DNA of 20,985 nt from DATEPR01 sp036279295 (GTDB lineage Bacteria > Actinomycetota > Actinomycetes > Mycobacteriales > Pseudonocardiaceae): contig DASUJK010000099.1 of assembly GCA_036279295.1 (NCBI GenBank), positions 1-20,985 on the forward strand, in the 5' to 3' direction. Positions 1-6,698 of this stretch are shown here, in pieces (position 1 is the stretch's first letter; every line of letters begins with the position of its first letter). The position numbers and the translations under genes were made by a program. The notes below the pieces were generated by a model that was not told where the DNA came from, ran no database searches, and was given only the letters and a program-made list of their open reading frames with translations.

Positions 1-44
1 ACAGGGCAACGCCCGGTCCGCATGCGGACCGGGCGTTGCCCTGT
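1..44 (-). terminator. Perfect palindromic terminator of the chitinase gene
   Basis: The 44 bases form a perfect palindrome: two 22-nt arms meeting at GCATGC. The RNA would form a roughly 20-bp GC-rich stem with a tiny loop. It lies 5 nt beyond the chitinase stop codon, the usual place for an actinobacterial hairpin terminator lacking a U-tract. Because the sequence is fully symmetric it could also stop transcription entering from the left. The arm may extend beyond the window edge. Confidence 0.85.
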
Positions 45-49
45 CCTGC

Positions 50-1399
50 TTACGGCAGGATCCAGGACTGGTTCGTGCCACCGGTGCAGTCCCAGATCTG
101 CAACGGGGTGCCGTCGGCCGAGCTGGGGCCGGTCGCGTCCAGGCAGCGCCCGGACTCGGGATTGACCAGCTGGTTGCTCGCGGTGTGCTGCCACACCTGG
201 GCGCCGGTGCCGTTGCAGTCGAACAGCTGCACCTTGGTGCCGTTCACGGTGCCGGCCGCGGTCACGTCCATGCACTTGCCCAGCGCCTGCAGTGTGCCGT
301 TGGTGGCCACGGTCCAGTTCTGCGCGTTGGTGCCGTTGCAGGTGAACAGGTCCACCTTGGTGCCGTTGACCGTGCTCGCGCCTGCCACGTCGACACACTT
401 GCCGGCCAGTCCGGTGATCTCGCCGGTCGTCCCCGTGCCACCGCCACCGCCCGCCGGTGCGCCGGTGATCTTGGTGAACGTGCGGGTGTAGGCGTAGCCG
501 AGCGGCTTGTCGTAGAAGTCGACCTCCCAGAAGGACATTTCGGCGACCCCGTTGGTGGCGGCGAAACTCTCCAGGGTGGCCGCGTTGGCCTGGCTGAAGA
601 ACTCGTTGTCGTCGTTCTGCCCTGCGATCGGCGTGAGCCCGAGCCGGTTGTAGGCCGCCGCGGTGCTGATGCCGTAGAGGCCGGCCAGCTGGCTCGCCGA
701 GTCCTGGGCGGCGGACAGTGCGTCGTTGAGCGCGTTCTGGCCGTTGCCGAAGTCCATCGTCATGATGTTGACGACGCTGACCTTGACGCCCTTGGCCTTG
801 GCGTCGGACAGCAGGCTCATCTCCTGGCCGGGCAGCCCGGTCGGAGCCACCGCCAGGGTGAAGTCGACCTGCACGTTCGGGTTCTGCGCCTGGAGCGCGG
901 CCAGTGCCGAGTCACGGCGCGCGGTGGACGCGGTGTCGGACAGGACACCGCCCTCGATGTCGAAGTCGAGCCGGTTCACGCCGTAGGTGTTGACGACGTC
1001 GGCGTAGGCGGCGGTGAGGCTGCTGGTGGTGGTGCAGGTCTGGGCCAGCTCGCCGCCTGCCGCGCCACCGAAGGAGATGGCCACGTTGCCGCCGGCTGCC
1101 TGCAACGCGGAGATCTGCGGGGCGAACGCGCCCACCGCGTCACCGCCGTCCTCCCATTCCGCGGTGCAGCCGGAGCGGGGCGTGAGGAACGCCAGTGTGT
1201 AGAACTTGTTGCCGGTGGCGGCCATGTCGGCGGCCATGTCGCCCGCGTCGGCGTCGCTGATCTGCAGGTAGGGGGCCGCGTAGTGAGCCGGGAAGGCCGC
1301 ACCTGCCGCGCTGGCGGGCTGGCTGGTGGCGACCAGCGCCGCGCCCGCGACGAGAGGTAACGCCGCAGCCAGGAGCGCACTGGTTCTGGACATGCGCAT
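50..1399 (-). CDS. Secreted GH18 chitinase with C-terminal ricin-type lectin domain
   Basis: A predicted secreted endo-acting chitinase of 449 residues. Residues 1-31 form a signal peptide ending ASAA. The GH18 barrel spans about 40-312 and contains the catalytic segment LDFDIEG, with E149 as likely acid/base and D145 and D147 beside it; the first Asp of the usual DxxDxDxE motif is Asn142. A Gly/Thr-rich linker (314-327) leads to a beta-trefoil (328-449) with three repeats, each having a CxD motif and a QxW-like motif (AQNW, AQVW, NQSW), probably a carbohydrate-binding module. The start at 1399 was chosen because AGGAGA lies 9 nt upstream and a signal peptide follows directly; an upstream in-frame ATG at 1489 would add 30 residues unlike a signal sequence. 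The gene diverges from the peptidase gene and ends at a strong terminator. Substrate is inferred from family. Confidence 0.9.
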   Translation of the reverse strand: MRMSRTSALLAAALPLVAGAALVATSQPASAAGAAFPAHYAAPYLQISDADAGDMAADMAATGNKFYTLAFLTPRSGCTAEWEDGGDAVGAFAPQISALQAAGGNVAISFGGAAGGELAQTCTTTSSLTAAYADVVNTYGVNRLDFDIEGGVLSDTASTARRDSALAALQAQNPNVQVDFTLAVAPTGLPGQEMSLLSDAKAKGVKVSVVNIMTMDFGNGQNALNDALSAAQDSASQLAGLYGISTAAAYNRLGLTPIAGQNDDNEFFSQANAATLESFAATNGVAEMSFWEVDFYDKPLGYAYTRTFTKITGAPAGGGGGTGTTGEITGLAGKCVDVAGASTVNGTKVDLFTCNGTNAQNWTVATNGTLQALGKCMDVTAAGTVNGTKVQLFDCNGTGAQVWQHTASNQLVNPESGRCLDATGPSSADGTPLQIWDCTGGTNQSWILP

Positions 1400-1485
1400 C
1401 GTTGTGTTTCTCCTGTTTTGTTCGGCCGGTTGGCGTCGGGCCAGTCGATTCGTCGACGGGCATGACAAATGGTCGTGGTGGTTTT

Positions 1486-1507
1486 TCACATGCCGTGTGG
1501 CATGTGA
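1486..1507. promoter_or_regulatory. 22-bp palindromic operator on the chitinase promoter
   Basis: The arms TCACATGCC (1486-1494) and GGCATGTGA (1499-1507) are perfect 9-bp inverted repeats around a 4-nt spacer. The element covers the putative chitinase -10 and transcription start, the position expected for a repressor site. It does not match the DasR-type sites (TGGTCTAGACCA core) known upstream of Streptomyces chitinase genes, so the regulator is unknown. Confidence 0.6.
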
Positions 1508-1532
1508 TACAAGACTTAATCTCCGTTGTAAA
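1504..1532 (-). promoter_or_regulatory. Putative chitinase promoter
   Basis: Read on the minus strand, TTTACA (1527-1532) is followed after exactly 17 nt by TATCAC (1504-1509), a plausible -35/-10 pair. It would start transcription near 1497, leaving a leader of about 100 nt before the chitinase start. The -10 hexamer overlaps the palindrome at 1486-1507. This is a pattern match only. Confidence 0.45.
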
Positions 1533-1604
1533 TAAAGTTATACCGGTCGCTCGGTGACATGGCAATGGTCTGTCGATACACGGTTGACCGGAGTGGAAAA
1601 GAAT

Positions 1605-1630
1605 GCGGACCAGTAGCCTTTCTGGTCCGT
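1605..1630. promoter_or_regulatory. Inverted repeat in the divergent intergenic region
   Basis: CGGACCAG (1606-1613) and CTGGTCCG (1622-1629) are perfect 8-bp inverted repeats around an 8-nt loop, extendable by G-T pairs. This could be an operator or a hairpin. It lies between the chitinase and peptidase genes, more than 200 bp from either start. A second element, TTCACA-N5-TGTGAA, lies at 1665-1681. No further gene is supported between 1400 and 1965. Confidence 0.35.
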
Positions 1631-1778
1631 GCTGCGAACTGTCGGCGACCATTGTTGACCGAACTTCACAATTACTGTGAACCGCGTCCGGGCCTGCGGT
1701 GTCGGACTCGCCCGGACACGCACGGTGACGAGCTGTCACACCTGGTGGCGGAGTTGTGACCGGTAGGCAATCTGGTCA

Positions 1779-1810
1779 AGTCGGACGAAGCGGTGCAATA
1801 TGATCCGACT
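1779..1810 (+). promoter_or_regulatory. Possible promoter of the glutamic peptidase gene
   Basis: TATGAT at 1799-1804 is a good -10 match in otherwise GC-rich DNA. It is embraced by a 7-bp inverted repeat, AGTCGGA (1779-1785) and TCCGACT (1804-1810). No convincing -35 hexamer is present at 17-18 nt, so an activator or an alternative sigma factor may be needed. It would give a leader of about 155 nt before the start at 1966. Confidence 0.3.
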
Positions 1811-1965
1811 GGGTCCGATGTCACCCGCACGTAGGCCGGAAACTTGTCGACACGGCCGCAATGATGCAGAGTTCTCATTCCCTCCCGGGCTTGGCTGGGA
1901 CACACTACGGCGGCGGGTCACGCCGCACGGTGGCCCGCTTTGCCGTGACAATTGAGGAGCGCATT

Positions 1966-3672
1966 GTGCGTTTAGCTCGGTCCGTGGCCGCCATCGCGGT
2001 CGCGCTCGCCGTGACAACGGCTGGTTTCGGCATCGAGGCCGGCAGCGCCCAGGCGGCACCGATGCCCTCCAGCAACGGAGTGAGTTCCGCTGGTGTCGGC
2101 GCGAAGACCGTGCCGGCGAAGATCCTGCCGAATTCGGTACACACACACGCGCAGACCGCCGCCGGTGCTGCCGCGACACTGGGCAGCACCAACTGGTCCG
2201 GTTATGTCGCCCTCGGCGACACGTACACCAGCGTCACTTCCAATTGGATCCAACCGACACTGACCTGTACGACAAAAGGCATCGTGTCCTTCTGGGTCGG
2301 CCTGGACGGCTGGAACGACGGCACCGTCGAGCAGACCGGCACCGGCGCCGACTGCCGGACCGGCTCGCCGCAGTACTACGCGTGGTGGGAGACGTTCCCC
2401 ACGAACAGCCAGCAGACCTACGCCGCGGTGCCCGTGGTGCCCGGTGACCAGATCTCGGCGACGGTCGGCTTCACCGGCGGTCAGTACAGCCTGACGCTGA
2501 CCGACAGCACCCAGGACTGGACCCGGACCACCGTGGCCGACCCGCCGGCCGGGGCCACGAACGCCAGCGCCGAGGTGGTCGCCGAGGCAGCCAGCCTGAA
2601 CAACACGGTGACCCAGGTGGCCGACTTCGGCACCGCGTCGTTCACCGGTTCCACGATCAACGGGCAGCCCCTGGCCGACGCCGGGGCATCGCCGATCGAC
2701 ATGTTCAACAACAGCGGCTCGATCATCGCGAACACCGCGGCGCTCGACGCGGACGGCGACTTCGCCGTCACCTACACCGGCGGCATAGCGGCGCACGCCG
2801 CGTTCCAGGCTGCCGACGGCACGGTGCACAACTACGCGTCGGGCGGTGACGTGCCGCTCAAGCAGGTCATGATGGCCGGCACCAGCCCGAGCGTCGCGCC
2901 GATCGCGGGTGGCATGGAGACCGCGTACCAGGGCACCAACGGATTCCTCATCGTCACCGGCCCGAGTGGCACCAAGAACACGTTCCTGGGCATGATGGCC
3001 GGCACCAGTCCCAGCATCACCGCGTTGACCGGCGGCGGCTTCATGGTCGCGTTCCAGGCCAACACCGGGTCGCTGTGGACCTACACCTCCTCGTCCGGCG
3101 CGGCGAACAACCTCGCGCTCGGCATGAATCCGGACTCCAGCCCGAGCATCACGCAGTTGGCCAGCGGCAGCTCGGAGATCGCGTTCGAGGCCAACACGTC
3201 GGCGCTGTGGGTGTACGCGGGTTCGACCACCGCGGCGCGCTCGCTCAAGCTGGGCATGGCCAGCGGCACCAGCCCCAGCCTGACCGCGCTGCCGACCAGC
3301 GGCTTCATGATCGCGTTCCAGGCCAACACCGGCATCCTGTGGACGTTCACGACGTCGGCAGGCGGGTCCAACCGAGGCCTGGGCATGGCGACCGGCACCA
3401 GCCCCAGTATCTCGACGTCGGGCGGCGGCTGGGGCGTCGCCTTCCAGGCCAACACCGGGATGCTGTGGACCGTGACCTCGGCCGCGGTGGCCGGCAGGAA
3501 CCTGAGCCGCACCATGGCCGCCGGTACCAGCCCGGCGATCGTCGGCGTGGCAGGTGGCTACGAGACGGCCTACCAGGCCGACACCGGCGCCTTCCTGGTG
3601 ACCGGCGCTGCCGGCGACGTCGACCCGCAGCAGCCCGCGTTGCCCGGGACCAGCCCGGACATCGCGCCCTGA
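1966..3672 (+). CDS. Secreted glutamic peptidase (G1/eqolisin) with C-terminal propeller-like repeats
   Basis: A 568-residue exported protein. Residues 1-31 form a signal peptide ending AQA. The G1 peptidase domain (about 75-235) begins with NWSGY and contains SFWVGLDG, then VEQTG with candidate catalytic Gln123, and AEVVAEA with candidate catalytic Glu207. Eqolisins use a Gln/Glu dyad and act at acidic pH. From about 275 to the end are repeats of about 42-44 residues with the pattern M-x-x-GTSPS...AFQANTG-x-LW, probably a beta-propeller for binding substrate or the cell surface. The GTG at 1966 was chosen because GAGGAG precedes it by 6 nt and it places the signal peptide at the N-terminus; an in-frame ATG at 1861 adds 35 residues that do not look like an export signal. 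The peptidase assignment is strong; the propeller fold and its role are inferred. Confidence 0.85.
   Translation: MRLARSVAAIAVALAVTTAGFGIEAGSAQAAPMPSSNGVSSAGVGAKTVPAKILPNSVHTHAQTAAGAAATLGSTNWSGYVALGDTYTSVTSNWIQPTLTCTTKGIVSFWVGLDGWNDGTVEQTGTGADCRTGSPQYYAWWETFPTNSQQTYAAVPVVPGDQISATVGFTGGQYSLTLTDSTQDWTRTTVADPPAGATNASAEVVAEAASLNNTVTQVADFGTASFTGSTINGQPLADAGASPIDMFNNSGSIIANTAALDADGDFAVTYTGGIAAHAAFQAADGTVHNYASGGDVPLKQVMMAGTSPSVAPIAGGMETAYQGTNGFLIVTGPSGTKNTFLGMMAGTSPSITALTGGGFMVAFQANTGSLWTYTSSSGAANNLALGMNPDSSPSITQLASGSSEIAFEANTSALWVYAGSTTAARSLKLGMASGTSPSLTALPTSGFMIAFQANTGILWTFTTSAGGSNRGLGMATGTSPSISTSGGGWGVAFQANTGMLWTVTSAAVAGRNLSRTMAAGTSPAIVGVAGGYETAYQADTGAFLVTGAAGDVDPQQPALPGTSPDIAP
2869..3669 (+). 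repeat. Coding repeats: six propeller-like units plus a split seventh
   Basis: Inside the peptidase gene six consecutive units begin at the Met preceding (A/S/T)GTSPS or its variants. They contain AFQANTG-x-LW or a close variant near the middle. A half-unit (AAFQAADGTVHNY, just before 2869) and a terminal half-unit (GTSPDIAP) complement each other, as expected for a closed seven-bladed propeller. The repeats are diverged at the DNA level. Confidence 0.65.
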
Positions 3673-3685
3673 GCACAGCTGTGAC

Positions 3686-3724
3686 ACCCCCGGTCGCTAC
3701 CGAGCGGTTCGGCCGGCCGGGGGT
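3686..3724 (+). terminator. Hairpin terminator after the peptidase gene
   Basis: ACCCCCGG (3686-3693) pairs with CCGGGGGT (3717-3724), 14 nt after the peptidase stop; the loop could hold a small inner stem. The 3' arm touches the putative -10 of the next gene (TACGAT, 3724-3729), so terminator and promoter are nested. A 10-bp palindrome CACAGCTGTG sits at 3674-3683. Confidence 0.5.
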
Positions 3725-3729
3725 ACGAT
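3724..3729 (+). promoter_or_regulatory. Putative -10 of a leaderless herA-cluster transcript
   Basis: TACGAT fits the actinobacterial TANNNT -10 and ends 7 nt before the ATG at 3737. No Shine-Dalgarno sequence lies between them, so the transcript probably begins at or next to the start codon. No clear -35 is seen. This would be the only promoter of the four-gene cluster. Confidence 0.45.
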
Positions 3730-3736
3730 CCCGCCG

Positions 3737-5521
3737 ATGAGTCGCCCAGGTCGTTCCGTCAACGGTGCGCGAGAACTGGCGCCCGACCAGCATCCAGTCG
3801 GGCTCGTGGCGGGCACGGTGGCCGCCAGCCCGCTGACGTTCTCGGTCGCGGTCGCACCCGACCAGTTCCTCCAACTCGACGACGTCGTGGTCACGCGGCG
3901 ACCGCTGCCGGACGGCAGGTCGGTCGCGATCGCGGGTGTGGTGACCGACATCGAGGCGGCGCACGAGGGCGCCCGGTTCCCGTCCGACGTGTTCCTCATC
4001 GACCAGGGCTCGCTGCCCGCCGAGGTCAGTGAGGTCGCCGAGGTGACCGTGACCAGGGTCGAGCCGGAGGTCTACGTGCCGCCCCGGCCGGGCACCAGAG
4101 TGGACCGGGCGGTCGGCGCCGAGCGGGACAGCGCGCTGTACTTCGACACGATGGCCGACGCCAAGGTGCCGGTCGGACTGGGTCGCGACGGTCAGCCGGT
4201 GTTCCTGAACTTCGAGTTCGTGGACGGCACCCGGGGTGGCCACGTCTCCATTTCCGGTGTGTCCGGCATCGCGACGAAAACGTCCTTCGCGACGTTCATG
4301 CTGCACTCGATCTTCCATTCCGGTGTGCTGCACGGCGAGGCGCACAACACCAAGGCGCTGATCTTCAGCGTCAAGGGTGAGGATCTGCTGTTCCTGGACT
4401 ACGCCAACAGCAGGCTCACCGAGGAACAGCGCGCGAAATACGGGCGACTGGGCCTGCCGGCCACGCCGTTCGGCAATGTCCAGGTGTTCGCGCCGCCCCG
4501 GCCGGGCGATCTGAGCGGCACGCCGGACGTGCGGGCGCGGGACAAGGCGGTCAGCCCGTTCTACTGGACGCTGGCCGAGTTCTGCGAGCAGGAACTGCTC
4601 ACCTTCGTGTTCGCCGACGGCGAGGACGAGCGCAGCCAGTACACGATGCTGATCGGGCAGGTCGCCGCCCGGCTCAAGCGGGACGCGATCAAGGCAGGTG
4701 ACGACGGAGCCGTCACGATCGCCAACGTGGCCGCCGCCAACGGCGGTCCGCTGCGCACGTTCGAGCAGCTCGTCGGCCTGATCGAGGACGAACTCGGCGA
4801 CGAGGAGACCCGCCGGGACTGGGTGGCCGGCAGCACGTCCACCGGCAGCGTGAACGCGTTCCTGCGCAGGCTGCGCTCCGCGGTGCGGCCGCTGTCCGCG
4901 CTGGTCCGCGGCGACCTGCGGCACCGCACCGACCACTCGCTGACCACGTCCAAGGCCCAGGTCACCGTGATCGACCTGCACAACCTGCCCGACCGGGCGC
5001 AGCGGTTCGTCGTCGGTGTGACGCTGCGCCAGGAGTTCCGCCGCAAGGAACAGCAGGGCTCCGCTCGACCGCTGATGTTCGTCGTGCTGGACGAGCTGAA
5101 CAAGTACGCGCCCCGGGACGGCGACAGCCCGATCAAGCAGATCCTGCTGGACGTCGCCGAACGCGGCCGGTCGCTCGGCGTGATCCTGATCGGCGCCCAG
5201 CAGACCGCGAGCGAGGTGGAGCGGCGGATCGTGGCGAACTGCTCGATCCGGGTGGCCGGCAGGCTGGACTCTGCCGAGGCGGCCCGGCCGGAGTACGGCT
5301 ATCTGCCGCCCGCCCAGCGACAGCGTGCCACGCTGGCCAAGCCGGGCACCATGTTCGTCGCCCAGCCCGACATCCCGGTACCGCTGTCCATCGAGTTCCC
5401 GTTCCCGGCGTGGGCGACCCGGCCCGGCGAGAAGGGCACGTGGCACGGCGTGGACACCGGCCCCGCCGTGCCGGACGACCCGTTCGCCACCATTCCCGAC
5501 GACGATCCGCCCCCGTTCTGA
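3737..5521 (+). CDS. herA: HerA-like DNA translocase ATPase with HAS-barrel
   Basis: A predicted cytoplasmic hexameric ATPase of 594 residues that in the HerA family pumps DNA through its ring to the NurA nuclease during end resection. Residues about 18-125 resemble the N-terminal HAS-barrel. The ATPase core follows, with a P-loop-like GVSGIATKTS at 174-183, Walker B VVLDEL with D452 and E453, and a downstream RGRSLGVILIGAQQT segment typical of HerA/FtsK-like enzymes (sensor). The P-loop is not canonical: Thr180 stands where the Gly before Lys normally is, and one extra residue is present. The acidic, proline-rich tail ends DDDPPPF. The start codon has no Shine-Dalgarno. The next gene starts 10 nt downstream, its ribosome site overlapping this stop codon. 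The linkage with mre11, rad50 and nurA homologues supports the assignment. Bacterial HerA homologues also occur in phage-defence operons, but the partners here are repair-type. Confidence 0.8.
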   Translation: MSRPGRSVNGARELAPDQHPVGLVAGTVAASPLTFSVAVAPDQFLQLDDVVVTRRPLPDGRSVAIAGVVTDIEAAHEGARFPSDVFLIDQGSLPAEVSEVAEVTVTRVEPEVYVPPRPGTRVDRAVGAERDSALYFDTMADAKVPVGLGRDGQPVFLNFEFVDGTRGGHVSISGVSGIATKTSFATFMLHSIFHSGVLHGEAHNTKALIFSVKGEDLLFLDYANSRLTEEQRAKYGRLGLPATPFGNVQVFAPPRPGDLSGTPDVRARDKAVSPFYWTLAEFCEQELLTFVFADGEDERSQYTMLIGQVAARLKRDAIKAGDDGAVTIANVAAANGGPLRTFEQLVGLIEDELGDEETRRDWVAGSTSTGSVNAFLRRLRSAVRPLSALVRGDLRHRTDHSLTTSKAQVTVIDLHNLPDRAQRFVVGVTLRQEFRRKEQQGSARPLMFVVLDELNKYAPRDGDSPIKQILLDVAERGRSLGVILIGAQQTASEVERRIVANCSIRVAGRLDSAEAARPEYGYLPPAQRQRATLAKPGTMFVAQPDIPVPLSIEFPFPAWATRPGEKGTWHGVDTGPAVPDDPFATIPDDDPPPF

Positions 5522-5531
5522 GGCTGCCGCG

Positions 5532-6698
5532 ATGAAGATCCTGCACACCGCCGACTGGCATGTCGGCAAGGTGCTGAAGAACCAGCCCAGGTTCGACGAA
5601 CACCAGGCCGTGCTGCGTGACCTGGTGCGCATGGCGAACGCCGAGGACGTCGACCTCGTCGTCGTGGCCGGCGACCTGTTCGAGACGACAACGCCCACCC
5701 CGCAGGCGCAGAGCCTGGTGATGCGCACGCTGCTCGCGCTGCGCGCCGATGGCCGGCACGTCGTGGTGCTGGCCGGCAATCACGACAACCAGCGGCTGAT
5801 CGGTGAGGTCTACCGGCCGGTGCTCGGCGAACTGGGGGTGCACGTCGTCGGCCACCCCCGGCGGCCGGACGCCGGGGGCACGCTCACCCTGACGACGCGG
5901 TCCGGTGAGACCGCCAGGGTCGCGGTGCTGCCGTTCGTGTCCTACCGGTTCGCAGTCCGGGCCGCCGAGGTGATCCTCAACGAGTCCTCGGAACACTCGA
6001 TGGACTACGCGAGGTGGATCGGCCGGTTCGTCAACGCGCTGTCGGCCGGTTTCACCGACGACACGGTGAACATCCTGACCACACACGCAACGCTGCTCGG
6101 CGGCCGGCGCGGCGGCGGTGAACGCGAGGTGCAGACCCTGCTCGGCTACGAGCTGCCGGCCACGCTGTTCCCGGCGTCGGCGCACTACGCGGCGCTCGGC
6201 CACCTGCACCGCTACCAGCAGATCGACGGACCGTGCCCGATCGCGTACTCCGGCTCGCCGATCTCGCTGGACTTCGGTGAGGAGGCGAACGAGTCGGTGG
6301 CGCTGATCGTGCACGCGACGCCGGACAGCAGGGCCAACGTGCGTCCGGTGCCGGTCCAGGGCGGCCGGCAGCTGCGCACGCTGCGCGGTACGTTCGACCA
6401 GGTGGTGGCCGAGGGCGCCGATGCGGGCGACGCGTTCCTGCGGGTGATCCTGGCCCAGCAGGCCAGCGCGGGGCTGTCCGACCGGGTCCGGGAGGCGCTG
6501 CCCAACGTGCTCGACGTGCAGATCGACGAGGACTTCCGGCCCAGACCCAAGGGCGGCACGACGAATCGGCCGAGCAGGCTGGACCGCTCGCCGACCGAGC
6601 TGTTCGCCGACTTCCTGACCGAGCAGAACGTGGCCGACACCAGGATCGCCGGGCTGTTCGCCGAGCTGCTGGACGACGTCACGGGAGGGCACGACTGA
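5532..6698 (+). CDS. sbcD: Mre11/SbcD-type DNA exonuclease subunit
   Basis: A 388-residue metallophosphoesterase, the nuclease subunit of the SbcCD/Mre11-Rad50 complex that processes double-strand ends and hairpins with Mn2+. All phosphoesterase motifs are visible: D8-W-H10 (TADWH), G47-D48 (VAGDLF), G82-N-H-D85 (AGNHD), H185 (TTHATLL) and G223-H-L-H226 (GHLH). The C-terminal part after about 270 is the capping and Rad50-binding region. The ATG at 5532 starts exactly at the conserved MKILHTADWH, and GAGG at 5520-5523 overlaps the herA stop, suggesting translational coupling. The stop overlaps the next start as TGATG, so SbcD and SbcC should be made in a coordinated ratio. Confidence 0.93.
   Translation: MKILHTADWHVGKVLKNQPRFDEHQAVLRDLVRMANAEDVDLVVVAGDLFETTTPTPQAQSLVMRTLLALRADGRHVVVLAGNHDNQRLIGEVYRPVLGELGVHVVGHPRRPDAGGTLTLTTRSGETARVAVLPFVSYRFAVRAAEVILNESSEHSMDYARWIGRFVNALSAGFTDDTVNILTTHATLLGGRRGGGEREVQTLLGYELPATLFPASAHYAALGHLHRYQQIDGPCPIAYSGSPISLDFGEEANESVALIVHATPDSRANVRPVPVQGGRQLRTLRGTFDQVVAEGADAGDAFLRVILAQQASAGLSDRVREALPNVLDVQIDEDFRPRPKGGTTNRPSRLDRSPTELFADFLTEQNVADTRIAGLFAELLDDVTGGHD

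Noticed and set aside
955..980. Chitinase inactivated by Asn142 in the DxxDxDxE motif
   Set aside because: The essential Glu149 and the two nearer Asp residues are intact, and the first Asp varies in GH18 subfamilies; inactivity is not supported.
1676..1819. Small minus-strand genes between the chitinase and peptidase genes
   Set aside because: Candidate frames lack ribosome sites, overlap one another in several frames, and cover the regulatory inverted repeats.
3347..5779. Long open frame on the minus strand opposite the HerA-like gene
   Set aside because: It is a GC-bias shadow: low-complexity Arg/Gly/His-rich translation without domains, fully opposite a gene with recognisable motifs.
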